A DNA stretch of 64,000 nucleotides from Cryptomeria japonica. Lineage: Eukaryota; Streptophyta; Pinopsida; Cupressales; Cupressaceae. Below the pieces are notes generated by a model. The model did not search any database, was not told where the DNA came from, and saw only the letters and a list, made by a program, of their open reading frames with translations. Both the position numbers and the translations under genes were made by a program. The stretch is from contig NC_081409.1 in NCBI RefSeq assembly GCF_030272615.1, positions 24,262,406 through 24,326,405 of the forward strand, written 5' to 3'. The number at the start of each line of letters is the position of its first letter. Positions within the stretch are counted from its first letter, which is position 1. Positions 45,610 to 57,474 of this stretch are shown piece by piece.

Positions 45610-46127
45610 TATTGGTATCAGAGCTAGGTGAGGGGAGAAGGTTAGAATCTTGGGTGATAGGAAGACTCCCAAAAAAAAGAGGGAGAGAAGGTTGAAGATC
45701 GAAGGGTTAAAGAAGCCACAGGAGACAAAATTTATTATCCAATATCATTGCATGGTCTGCATCCACAACAAAGCAAAAAGTCAAAGTTTTTTTCTAGTTG
45801 AAAAATTACAAAAGTCAAAGTTTTTGTTGTTCTAAGGTTAAAAGAGATTGGAGGAATAAGAGAAAGTTGTCAAAATAAGAGGCTACAATTAATTTGTCAG
45901 AAGAAATATTGTGTGAAGAAGTCCCTGAAGTCAAGGAAGATTGTGAAGCTATAATATCAGGTAAAGTCTGGTAAATGAATGAAGAAAGTTGAAGATGGAA
46001 AGGGGTCAACATAAGTAGATAGCTACAGTTGTCAAGTAACCAAGCATGAAAGATAAGGAGGTTGTGAGAGAAGAGGCCATGAGAATCGCATAATTAAAAA
46101 AGGAGATTATTCAGCTATAGCTGGTTC
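45610..46127 (+). other. Array interior 3, cut by the gypsy element
   Basis: Matches the first part of interiors 1 and 2 as far as 'TAGCTGGTTC', where the other copies continue with AAAGGAGAATT. The break is the left end of the minus-strand gypsy element. Confidence 0.85.
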
Positions 46128-46925
46128 TGTTTATGGTGAAAGTGGATAATGGAACAACAATGCTGAAAGACTAAAATAGATTCAACCATGAAACCCTAGA
46201 CTAACAACAACAAAGATCCACCATAACATATGAAGATTACCTAAGACAATGCAAATCAAATGAAATTACAAATATTATACCATCACATGTCCAATAGGAT
46301 TTGAATCTCCATTTTTCCTATCTGCATTGATCTTGCTTGATATATTTGCTCTCAAATTTTATGTGTGTACAAGAGCTCAACAAATAATGGAAATTTGGTT
46401 GCAAGTAGGCTTGATCGCATGCGAAATTTTGAATGTTAGAATGCTTAGGGAATTGAGAATGCGTAGGAGGATTGCTAATGAAGGAAGTATCTCCTTATAT
46501 AGAAGACACTATAAGAAATGGAGGGATAAGATTGAGAGGTGTAAAAGATAGATGGTCGGCCAAGATTAGAGGGTAGGTATAAGAAATAGGAAAATAATGA
46601 GAGGGTAGGTAGTCTAGGAATTAAGAGATGAATGACATGTGTCATGGGTAGAAAAAGCTAATGAATAAATTAAATAAATAAAGATTTATTTTATTAATAG
46701 AAGAAGTGGGATCAATTAAATAAATAAAAGTATTTATTTAATTTAGGAAGAGGATAATTTAAATAAATAAAAGTAATTATTTAAAATGAGAAATAAGGCT
46801 AGAAGAGGATAAATGAATTAATTAAATAAATAAAGATTTATTTAATTAATAGAAGACTTATGATAAAGTAATTAAATAAATAAAAATATTTATTTAATTA
46901 GATAGGACAATTTTAGATGTCTACA
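46128..46925 (-). repeat. 3' LTR of the minus-strand gypsy element
   Basis: 798 bp, TGTTTATGGTGAAAG to AGATGTCTACA on +; on minus TGTAGACATC...CATAAACA. The minus-strand purine tract AAAGAGGGGCAAAA (46926-46939) abuts it. Contains several AATTAAATAAATAAA repeats (46660-46900). It is not a solo LTR: the flanking GGTTC is not repeated after it. Confidence 0.75.
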
Positions 46926-47169
46926 TTTTGCCCCTCTTTGAGACAATGCAACTTGTCACATTGTTTCAAAGAAGATAAGATAAACTGATACAAAGTTGCC
47001 CCAAGATGGGAGTGATATGCCCCCTCGAGAGACTGGATGAAAATGCATGAAAAGATCGTAGAAAATCTCTCGATAAGAAAGAAAGGCTAGAAAGGATTGA
47101 CAAGATAGGATAGAGTGATAGAGTCACAGAATAAAGAAGACTGACGTGGGAGACTAGGGCTAGGGTAGT

Positions 47170-47340
47170 CTATAAAATAAACTACGAGGGAAAACATCCT
47201 CATTGTCATACACACACCTAAGAGATGAGAGTGCAGAGAGAGAAGAGAGCAGTCAGCAGTCAGTAGCGATGGCATTGGTTCACATATTCGATCACGTTCG
47301 CTGATTTTAGAGGCCAGCAGATGCAGGAGAGCCAGTAAGT
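47170..47340 (+). promoter_or_regulatory. TATA box and first exon of the antisense gene
   Basis: TCTATAAAATAAACTACG (about 47171-47188) is a good TATA box on +. About 90 bases on, an ATG at 47269 (MALVHIFDHVR) begins a short exon that reaches a consensus donor, GCCAGTAAGTACC, near 47332. This looks like a promoter with a leader exon for the mobile-domain gene downstream. Confidence 0.5.
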
Positions 47341-47449
47341 ACCACAAAACCTCCTTGTACCTTGTTCAATGAATTGTTGTCATAAATGCATGTTAGGTAT
47401 GTTAATAAATGTGCATTAGGGATGTTGTAAAAAATGTCAGGTGGGTCAA

Positions 47450-48345
47450 AATATGGGAAGGCGCATCTATGTTGGTGCCAAACGCGTCTGTGTTGAGTGT
47501 AACTACATCTATGAGTCTAAAAGTGTCTATGTCAAATGTGAGCATGTTTGTGAAGTGCAGGTGCGTTTATGCAGGGCAGGCACGTTTGTGTGGAATAGAG
47601 GTGCATCTGTGTGTTTCAGGCGCATTTGTGAAATGCAAAAACGTATGTGAGTATGTAAGCGTGTTTGTGTCATGAATGCACGTTTATGTCTTCAAGGTCG
47701 AATTGACAGTTCTGCGATAAACATACACTATCAATTGGATAAGATGCTCAGAGGATACACTCAAGAAGGTCCTCTAGGGAAGACTAGGGTAGCAGATAGG
47801 GCAAGGAATGACAATTCTGAGATAGAACATACGTTGCCAATTAGGAAACTACTCAAGAGGATACACTCAAGCAGAGGCCCTAGGATAGGATAGATCGAGG
47901 CACTTTGTGATGAATAGGGAGTACCATAGAAATTGACATTTCTGTGATAGAACATATGTTGCCAATTGGATTAGGCTAAAATTGACAATTATGTGATAGA
48001 ACATACGTTGTCAATTGGATAAGCTACTCAAGAGGATGCACTCAAGTAGGTGCCCTAAAAGATAAAAGAAGCACTTTGTGATGAACAGGGAATGCTACTA
48101 GGATAGAGTGCCATATGATAGATATAAGCACTAGGATAAAAAGTAGCACTTTGTGATGAATAGGGAGTACCACTAGGATAGAGCTCTATATGATAGATAT
48201 AAGCACTAGGATACAAAGCAGTACTTTGTGATAAACAGGGAATGCTACTAGGATAGAGTGCCATATGAGAGATATAAGCACTAGAGTAAAAATGAGCATC
48301 TTTTTGATGAACAGGGAGTACTACTAGGACTGACACAGTTGATTT
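47450..48345 (+). repeat. Three minisatellites in the antisense gene's leader or intron
   Basis: (1) 47450-47690: about 28-bp units like GGCGCATTTGTGAAATGC. (2) 47695-48030: units holding GATAGAACATACGTTGCCAA, four loose copies. (3) 48071-48345: a 75-bp unit starting GCACTTTGTGATGAACAGGG, about 3.7 copies (starts 48071, 48146, 48221, 48296). Confidence 0.8.
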
Positions 48346-48479
48346 GCTTGACTGCAGGAGGACCTACCTATGGTGGAGTGATGAGAGAGATTCCCTTCAA
48401 CTTAGAGTTTGCGAGTAGAGTTGACATTTGAGGATAGAGTAGTAGTTAAGGCTATGGGCGTGTGATACATTATATATAT

Positions 48480-50275
48480 ACCTAAGTTTCAAGCGAACAT
48501 GGGATTGCTAACTGCATTAGCTACGAGATGGCACTCAGAGACATGCATGTTTCATTTACTGATGGGTGAGATGACAGTCACCTTAGAGGGTGTATAGGAT
48601 ATTGCAGATACCAATCATTGGGGAGTTAGTTCCTTATGATCGAGAGGGAGAAAAGGATGCATTGAGATGAGTGTTTTAGGATCCAAGACTAGAGATGAGA
48701 GAAGGACATGTGGCTTGAGACACCATGATAGTGATAGGATTAGCTCTACCAGCGGTGCTGACAGGAGTTATCAGCGGGTTCCTCTGTTTGGATAGGGCGA
48801 CATGAGGGTTGGCTATGGGATGGGGGAGGACACTAAGAAAACTTGTGATTGAGCACACCAGGTTTGCATGGGGGATGTGTCTGCTGGCACACTTGTATTA
48901 TGAGCTGCATCAGTTTGTGTATCATGGATCGGCAGGATTGGGGTGCAGAGGGACATTACTGCAAGTATGGGCATATGAGCATCTTTTGGTTACACGGTCG
49001 ATACACTTTAGAGGCAGGGGACATGGACATAGTTACGTGCATTTGTATGATATGATTACTTCTCAGCCACAGATTGGGGGGATAAAGTACTAGTGTAGGG
49101 TGATCGATGAGGTAGACAGTGTGGTATGGAGGCCTTACTTAGATTGTGAGGAGTGGGAGGATGATGCAGTGGAGTTGTCATATGTATTATGGAGTAGGTA
49201 TCTGATTGGGTAGACACCATATATCATTGAGTGACAGTTTATTGACAGGGTGTGCAGGCAGTTCGGCAGGATACAATAGATTCCACGGGGCTCTAGGATG
49301 TATGCGCGGATGGTGAGGGATCAGGTGCATTTAGGTTTGTTATTGTCTTATGATCAGGTTGTGACACAGATGCCAGAGATGGTTCCCACACCTTGGGACA
49401 TTTGGGCAGATGTAGACGATGCAGGGATGGATGAAGAGTACACCGCATATTGGGGAGAGCATCCGTTTCCACAACTAATAGATCTAGGGGAGCCGATAGA
49501 GGGGGATGGTGGAGATGGTGGAGATGATAGTGGGGATGGTGGAGGTAGAGGCTGATGGTGGAGGTGGGGGGTAGTGGCAGAGAGGAGAGTGGCTCAGAGG
49601 AGAGAGGGCAGAGAGGAGAGACAGGCTCACGTAGTGAGGGGTAGAGGTGGATTGTCGTTATAGGTGCAAGAAGCACAAGTGCCCAGATAGGTATAGGGAC
49701 GGGGACAAGGATAGGAGTAGCCATAATAGAAGCCATAGGGACAAGGTGAGGGGAGAGAGGAGGAGGATGAGCTACTATCCTTGAGGGAGATCTGCTATGG
49801 ATAGGCATATGAGATCTAGGATCTGGAGAGGGATATAGCTAGACTCAAGGGATAGCTAAGGGACACCGAGCGGGAGACGGAACATGCTATTCAGCACTAT
49901 ACAGAGGCTGAGACAACACTAAGGATAGGGAGACAGGAAATAGAGGACACATGGGCCAAATACACCTATGTTGTGCATGTAGGGGAGAAGATAGCTTACT
50001 GGCGAGACCTGTATTATGGAGTGGTACCACCAGATTAGTGGGCTAGGAGTTTCTAGAGACCATCATGGTGACAACGACCACTAGAGGGAGAGACAGGAGA
50101 TAGACATCTAGTGGTGGAGTCATGGGTCCTCCACCACCACCAGATAGAGGGGGCAGGAGAGATGTTCCTGAGGCAGGGACGTCTAGGGCTTAGAATTCAT
50201 CAAGGCTAGATGACGAGTTCATCATAGCCTTAGACGGCTCTCTATGTATCAGTTTTTGTACCATTTTTGTATGAT
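48480..50275 (+). pseudogene. Plant mobile domain (PMD/MAIN-like) protein remnant
   Basis: Coding sequence in pieces from about 48490. It includes LTALATRWHSETCMFH and GEMTVTLE (the usual 'F.L..GE.TVTL.DV' start of the plant mobile domain), WGMCLLAHLYYELHQF (48809-49093) and MVPTPWDIWADVDDAG (49298-49555). A Gly/Asp-rich region and an Arg-rich tail follow. PMD proteins occur as host genes (MAIN family) and inside transposable elements. Its position antisense to a gypsy element, between pol and the 3' LTR, fits a Tat-type antisense ORF. Broken. Confidence 0.65.
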
Positions 50276-50279
50276 GATG

Positions 50280-51633
50280 TAGACACCTTCGGGTGATTTT
50301 GTAGCCATATGTATTTTGACATTATTGTATCATGACACTTATGATTTTGATATATATATATGAGATGATTCATCCTTGCAGTAGCTATAAGAATGTGTAC
50401 CTATGTGATGTTTATGATATGGATGCAAATATGTACGTGATGAAATGCAATATATTTTTTTGTTTTTTTACGTTTTTAATATGTTATGCATATGCAAATG
50501 TGAATGTATGAAATGCAGATGAATATGATAATGCAAATAACTATTTATATGATGAGAATGTAAAATGTGCCAACCTATGTTGTGTGCATGATGTGAAGTA
50601 ATTGTGATATCTATATGTATGTATGAAATGAGATATGTGGTAATGCAGGTGCAAACTACATGAAATACAAATATTTTTGGTGTTTCATTATACTCAGTCA
50701 TGTGAGAGCGGGCTACACGGGCTCAAAAAGGATGATGGAGGTCAATCAAGAAAGGGGGATGCAAGATAGAAGATATGGAAGTGAAAGAGATTCTTGTGCT
50801 TTATCATCATTGAGCTTTATTATGGCGAATAGGTTATGACAATCGAAGTATATGTTCGACCTAGAAAGTCATTGTACTCATTTGCATGGAGATTAGACAA
50901 TCGCAAACAAGGAATGCCCCAGTTCACACTAGACACAACATCCTCATATCCTTGAACAAGTTAGCTCATTACTAAGAGAAAATCCATAGACAACAAAGAA
51001 AAATAGGTGACGATACCCCATCCTCACCTTTCTAGTCAAAGACATCCTGGAGATAGAATCTCTAGTCAGAGACATCCCAGAAAAGCTAAAAGAAATGTCA
51101 CCAAAAGATAAAATCAAAAGAAAACCAAGACTCGACACCAACATCCACTGTAGTCCTCAAGTTTAGTGTCTCTTGTCACTTGTATAAGTCTATTTGATTG
51201 TGGTCACAATTTTTAATTTCACAATAGGATAGATAGCACTTAACCATAATGTCGTTTGAGTCTATTGAAAGATTTGATTTGTTGAAGCCCATTGCTGCTT
51301 GTGTCTCATTTGAAACTAACTGAATCCATGAAACTGATACTTTATTATAGAGAAGATGAAACTTTATTGTGAATTGGTTATATAAGTGTTTCTTTATTGT
51401 GGATTGTGCATGGATAGATTGAAGAAACCTGGAAGAAACTGTACTCCTCTAAACATGTGATGCTCTTAGTTCCACCCCATCAAGTTAGACATAGGATTTT
51501 CCTTAGCCACATATAAGAGCTGATTTATTATGGATGGAAAGGGGTGAAAAGGAATGACTATTATTAATGGATAACCAATCTTAGGTAGATATATAACAAG
51601 CCATGATGGGAATGAGAAAGTTTATTATGAATG
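50280..51633. other. Unassigned gypsy 3' region
   Basis: AT-rich, with ATATATATA and TGTATG/TGAAATG repeats (50350-50700). No coding sequence stands out. It ends at the GATAG target site of the inverted-repeat element. Confidence 0.45.
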
Positions 51634-51638
51634 GATAG

Positions 51639-54600
51639 TGGTGCAGGAGCACCTAGTTGAGCAAAACTCTCCTTTTTGAGTAATTTGTGATTTCATGTTT
51701 GTAATGTCTTGTGTCAAGTTTATAATGTTGTTTTAGGCTGTTGTGTGTCATTTTTAGTGGTTTTGATCTCATTTTGGGTTCAAGAGGTCAAGTTTTGCCT
51801 TTCAGGCTTTGAGTTGATAATTTTTGGCAAAAATGTGCAAAATTACCAAAAAGGTCTTCTAATGCTTTTCAAAGCATTGAAACATGTTTGATAAGTGTTT
51901 TTAAGCATGTCTAAGGTGACTAGACAAGTTGATAAGGTTAGATTGTCAAAAATGTCTTTTGGAGCAAGAAATGTTGTCATTTGGGCTTGTAAAAGTTGTC
52001 ATATTTTGACTTTTCTTGCCAAATGAAGTTGTGGAAGCCTCATGTATGTACTAGGATTGATAAATAACTTGTTGGAATATAAAAATACCTCTCTTTTATT
52101 TGAGAAATGTTGGTGATTGTAAGAGCAAGAGATTCCTAATAAAAATTATGAAATTTTGGCTTTTATCACTGTTTTTGCTTCTTTAGAGTAACAGTCCGTA
52201 CTGTAGCTTTGCTAGTCCGTACTTTACCTTTGGAAAGTGTGCATAGTAGTTGGAGAATTATATCCAAGTTATTTTTGTACTGGTTTCTTTTGGCAATTTG
52301 TTTGTACAAAATTATTTTACTTCTATGTGCTCACTGCCCTGTCAAGGGTTTGAGGTTCCAAAATGCCACCACTTGACTAATCTAGGTCTGGAATCCCACA
52401 AAATGGATTTATTCAAGTTGGAACTCATGTATATAATGTAAATATGCTTTAATTTATGCCAAAATTGTTTTTGGAAGGAGGACTTGAGTGAATACTAGGC
52501 AAGTAATGATTACTCGACTAGTAGCATGATCAAAAACTCAAGATTTGCACCCAAAACAAATTTGGAGTGAACAAATGTATGAGGTAGAGGTCTGGATGTA
52601 TGGCCAAGGGTGTTGAGAATCATATCAATTAGTTAGAATAGCTTGTTCCTATTAAACATTCTCAATTTGTAAGAAAAACAATGAGTTCATTGTTTTTGTG
52701 AATTGTGTTTACCAAAATGCTCAAGGAATGCTTCAAAAGCATAATCCAAGCCTTGTAACTATGAAGGCTATGTAATAGAAAAATTATTTAGTATCTTTTA
52801 GACCTCTTTGAGGTATACCTCCTCTTCAAACTTCTTTTTCATGCAGGACCAAAGATGTAGCAACAGATTGACTGGTAAAGGGGTAGTTTTAACAGTGACA
52901 GTGACATTTTAGTTGTTTGCTAAGTGTTTGGCATTATGTTTGCAGGGTAGTAGCAGTGGAAGGTTTCATTTTGGTGTGGTAGAAGTTCTAAGCTAGTTTG
53001 GAGGCTTGATTAGTGGAGATGCAATGACTTCCCAATGTGTTTGGGTCTAAACCCTGCCAAACCCTACAAAAGTGCCACAAATAGTGGATAGTCCTCAATC
53101 TGCATTAATAGTGGTCTAAAACATAAAAATACATGAGCATATACCCCTAAGAAACCATCCAAATCAATTTTGAGGGAGGAAATACCCATCGTAGAGCAGG
53201 ATAAGCAAAAAAGTGCCAATTAGGCCTCCATGGGCTAGTAGCCCTTTTGACTGCATAACACACATTTGACTGTTTTGATCAAAATACATAAACCCGATTA
53301 TAAGGAGGATTTTTGGGGCTTATGAAACCTTAGGAGATCATTCCAAAATAGTGAGATAAGTATCATATGGAACCTTGGGCAATATGTAGCCTCATTTGGG
53401 GGTTTTGACTTTTAGTTTGTGAATTGATTAGGCTAAGGGCTATGAGCCTTATACTAAATTGGTAGTCAAAATTGAATAAAACCTTGCTGCGCCTACATGT
53501 CCATGTTGGAATTGCCCTATGCACACTAAAAACAATAAGTTGAATGTCAAGAGAATTGGGGATTGAGAAAAGTGTAGATGGGAGAGGTGAGTAGTTGGAG
53601 TAAGTTTGAGTATGGGTGTGAGCTATCACCAAAAAGGGAGGTTGTTGGTGAAGACTCGTAGAGAGACCTGACTATTGCAACTAAAATTGATATTGGCAAA
53701 CATTAGGAGTAGACACAAACAATACCTCTTGTTTCCTTTTATGGCCTTTTGACTCAAACTTGATTTGGATGGTATCTTAGGGGTATATGCTCATGGATTT
53801 TTATGTTTTAGACCACTGTTAATGCAGATTGAGGACTGTCCACTATTTGTGGCACTTTTGTAGGGTTTGGCAGGGTTTAGACCCAAACACATTGGGAAGT
53901 CATTGCATCTCCACTAATCAAGCCTCCAAACTATCTTAGAACTTCTGCCACACCAAAATGAAACCTTCCACTACTACTGCCCTGCAAACATAATGCCAAA
54001 CACTTGGCAAACAACTGAAATGTCATTGTCACTGTTAAAACTGCCCCTTTACCAGTCAATCTGCTGCTACATCTTTGGTCCTGCATGACAAAGAAGTTTG
54101 AAGAGGAGGTATACCTCAAAGAGGTCTGCAAGATACTAAAGAAGTTTCCTATTACATAGCCTTCACAGTTACAAGGCTTGGATTATGCTTTTGAAGCATT
54201 CCTTGAGCATTTTGGTAAACACAATTCACCTTACAAATTGAGAATGTTTAATAGGAACAAGCTATTATAACTAACCGAGATGATGCTCAACACCCTTGGC
54301 CATATGTCAAAACCTCTACCTCATACATTTGTTCACTCCAAATTTCTTTTGGGTGCAAATCTTGAGTTTTTGATCATGCTACTAGCCGAGTAATCATTAC
54401 TTGCCTAGTATTCACTCACGTCCTCCCTCCAAACACAATTTTTGCATAAAGTAAAGAATATGTACATTATATACATGAGTTTCAACTTGACTAAATCCAT
54501 TTTGTGGGATCCTAGACCTGGATTAGTCAAGTGGTGGCATTTTGAAACCTCAAACCTGTGACAGGGTAGTGAGCACACAGAAGTAAAACAATTTTATACA

Positions 54601-55264
54601 AATAAATTGCCAAAAGAAACCAGTACAAAAATCACTTGGAGATAATTTTACAAATACTATGCACACTTTCCCAAGGTACAGTATAGACTAGCAAATCTAC
54701 AGTGCGAACTGTTACTCCAAAGAAGCAAAAAACAGTGATAAAAGCCAAAATTTCATAATTTTTATTAGGAATCTCTTGCTCTTACAATCACCAACCTTTC
54801 TCAAAGAAAAGAGAGGTCTTTTTATAGTCCAACAAGTTATTTATCAATCCTAGTATGGACATGAGGCTTCCACAACTTTATTTTGCAAGCAAAGTAAAAA
54901 AATGACAACTTTTACAAGCCCAATGACAACATTTCTTGCCCCAAAAGACATTTTTTACAATCTAACCTTATCAACTTGTCTAGTCACCTTAGACATTCTT
55001 AAAAAAACTTATCAAACATGTTTCAATTATTTGGAAAGCATTAGAAGACCTTTTTGACAATTTTGCACATTTTTGCCAAAAATTGTCAACTCAAAGCCTA
55101 AAAGGCAAAACTTGACCTCTTGAACCCAAAATGAGATCAAAACCACTAAACATGACACACAACAGCCTAAAACAACATTATAAACTTGACACAAGACATT
55201 ACAAACATGAAATCACAAATTACTCAAAAAGGAGAGTTTTGCTCAACTAGGTGCTCCTGCACCA
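51639..55264. mobile_element. Giant inverted-repeat element with 1.5-kb arms
   Basis: Left arm 51639-53174 and right arm 53753-55264 are inverted copies of each other, separated by a 578-bp centre with no ORF. The whole is flanked by an exact 5-bp duplication GATAG (51634-51638 and 55265-55269). It begins TGGTGCAGGAGCACC and ends with the reverse complement, so outer ends are TG...CA and each tip is itself a small hairpin (GGTGC/GCACC). Arms differ at a few sites per hundred plus small indels. Either a foldback-type DNA element or two LTRs in inverted order after an abnormal integration. No gene recognised. Confidence 0.85.
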
Positions 55265-55269
55265 GATAG

Positions 55270-55585
55270 GTTGTGAGTGTGTGCAAGAGTTAAAGGATGA
55301 GATTGAATCCTGAAGGAGGGAGGAGCAATGTCTCTACACATGGCACTAGTAACTTGGTTTTCACCATGGTACTTTCCTAGGGCACCACCGAAGTGGTTTT
55401 CACCATTGGACGAATTTATTTCTCTTTACTTTTTTTGATTTTTTTTTTTTTTGTGCATCACAAGGCGCCTGTTTGCCAGGTTTTCACCAAGTAACGATTA
55501 TTTTATTTTTAGTGATTTTTTTGTATTTAAATATATATATATTTTTTTATATTTTTGAATTTTTGAATTAGGATACTCTGACAAG
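55270..55585. other. Gypsy sequence after the integrase stop
   Basis: Non-coding, with a T-rich stretch (55430-55560) and a repeated 'TGGTTTTCACCA' type motif (55352-55400 and 55478). Confidence 0.5.
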
Positions 55586-55860
55586 CTATGTGTAAAACTT
55601 GCAAAGGTGCATGTTATTGATAGGATCATTGAAAGGTTCTCCTTCTAGTGTTGAAAGTTGATATGCACCTGATCCATAAACTATTGTGATGATGTAGGGA
55701 CCAAGCCAATTGGGTTCAAATTTTCCTTTCTTCTCACGTTCTTGTTGATTTCTTGGATTCTCCTTGAGAAATAAGTCAACTACCTCAAATGTACTAGGCT
55801 TAACCTTATGATTGTAGCTACATTGTTCCTTGACTGAATGATGTGTAGCTTGAGTGACTG
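55586..55860 (-). pseudogene. Gypsy integrase C-terminus
   Basis: Minus strand ending GKFEPNWLGPYIITIVYGSGAY...INNMHLCKFYT, the C-terminal fold of Ty3/gypsy integrase; the 'GKFEPNW.GP' form is typical of the Tat lineage. Preceded by VKPSTFEVVDLFLKENPRN. Further upstream (55860-56355) the frame is open but not recognisable, with one hydrophobic stretch (YVMILSLLFTIISLHH). Element C cuts it at 56359. Confidence 0.75.
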
Positions 55861-56358
55861 TCTTCCTTGATAAAGGAACTGAGATAGAATTACTAGCGTG
55901 TGGACTACGAAGGCCTGTATGTGTGTCACCTAAAGAAGTTTGGGCATCTCTGATAACAAATTCCTTCAAGGAAGCTCCATTAAAGGTCCATGATGTATCA
56001 CCAGAAGGGGAAGGATGTGCAGAACAAGTGGATGAGTGATGAAGGCTTATGATTGTGAAAAGAAGTGAAAGTATCATGACATAATGGAGACTTGGGATCA
56101 AAAAGTATTCTTTTTGACTTGAAATTGTAGAACTTTTTCCCCCAATTATTTTGATATTAGGGGAGATCAACTCTTGTTCTTTTTTCTTCATATGATTATT
56201 ATCCTTGACTTTGATTTTTGCAGAGTCCAATAGCTTTTGATTTTGATTTGAACTAAAGGACTTCTCTTTATTTTTGACTTTTAGATTTTTCTTTTCAAAG
56301 ATTAATTTTTTATCCCCAATGAGTAAGGGAATTTGTGATTCTTGTTGATCCAAGTCTG

Positions 56359-57116
56359 TGTTAGGAAACTGGTAAACATATTTTCTGACCTTATTAAATA
56401 AAATGTATTCCAAAACAGTGTACCGACAAACAATAATTAATGCAGTAAATATGAACAATAAACACAACATAGAAAGCACACCATAACACAAGATTTTGGT
56501 GAGAAAATTGGGTGTGGAAAAAATCTCGGTGGGATTTGTGACCCACAATATTCACTCACTGGCCAATGAATGGATATTACTTACAATAGGGGCCTACACA
56601 TGTAGGATGGCCAACTGCCTAAAGCTCACTACTTGATTACAAAAGAAAGTCTTACTGACTTACAAAATGGATTATGCAAATCCAATATAACGTACTTCTT
56701 GAGTTCAACATATTCTATGCCAGGTTCAGTACCGGTTTAAGCTCATACAATAACCATAAACCTTATTCCAAAATCTACCTTAATATTTGCACATTACTTC
56801 TACAATATTCACTTTTGCTATAATTTTCCCATGTCCGCATCTTAAATGATCTACAAGATCTCATACTTATATATTATTCTTATTAAAATATGCCTTGTCA
56901 TCTTACAAAAAGATATTACAATTAAATACAAAATAAAATAATCAAAATCCTGTCGGCTAGGGTGTCGGTAATCATCTTTGTCGCTGTTGGTGAACTATTT
57001 GCCGATGTAGAGTTTGTCGATACCGGTGCCTGCCAGTGCCATAATATTGCAAGGTTGCCATCAATGACAACACCTTCAATCATCTACAATTCTCATTGGA
57101 GTGTGTAATACCAACA
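56359..57116 (-). repeat. 3' LTR of element C
   Basis: 758 bp, similar to the B LTRs through most of its length (for example GATTTGTGACCCACAATATT, GGTTGCCATCAATGACAA), but its outer end has lost the G-rich block seen in A and B. Confidence 0.85.
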
Positions 57117-57474
57117 ATCTCCACCTTTGGCATTGATGGCAACACCCATGAGAAAAATTCAAAATGTATCCAAAAATTGAAGTCCAAAATTCTTACCAAA
57201 ACTGTGTGCTCTCCCTGAGCGGATGATCTCTTCTGTCAATCATTTTTCTCTTCTCTACTATTCCCCCTTTGACATTAATGACAAAGGCTATCAAAATTTC
57301 AACTGAGTGTAGTCATTAACTAGAACCCTGTAACCAGTTGGTTACAATCTGAAAAAGGTCCACTAATACAATATTTAGGCTCTCAGTGAACCTTTCACTG
57401 CCCTTCAATGTTGATTCAGTCCTTTGAATGGTACTGGTGAGGGTGTGCATTTTCTCTTCTAGTGTCTTCAGTCC

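Larger units (their letters stand above)
21716..46127 (+). mobile_element. Tandem array of a pol-less LTR element (three LTRs, three interiors)
   Basis: LTR copies at 21716-22204, 23820-23869 plus 42165-42614 (split by the DNA transposon), and 45119-45609, each followed by a similar interior. Interiors are 22205-23819, 42615-45118 and 45610-46127 (cut by the gypsy element). All are on +. Each LTR ends in TTTTCA then TAT and the primer site TGGTATCAGAGC; each interior ends in a purine tract like TTAAAGGGGTG. No gag or pol is recognisable. An array sharing LTRs usually comes from unequal recombination between copies. Left flank 5-mer is ATCTA; the right flank is not in the window. Interiors are non-coding or heavily broken. 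Confidence 0.88.

Noticed and set aside
46128-46925. Solo LTR
   Set aside because: The flanking GGTTC is not repeated after 46925, and a purine tract abuts it, so it is better read as the 3' LTR of a longer element.
49293-49808. 171-codon minus-strand frame
   Set aside because: Pro/His/Ser-rich reverse reading of the Gly/Asp-rich PMD coding strand.
51639-55264. Ordinary LTR retrotransposon with direct LTRs
   Set aside because: The arms are inverted, not direct, and the 578-bp centre has no primer site, purine tract or coding sequence.
55854-56548. 320-codon minus frame as one protein
   Set aside because: It runs across the edge of the element C LTR into gypsy sequence; only the 55586-55860 end is recognisable.
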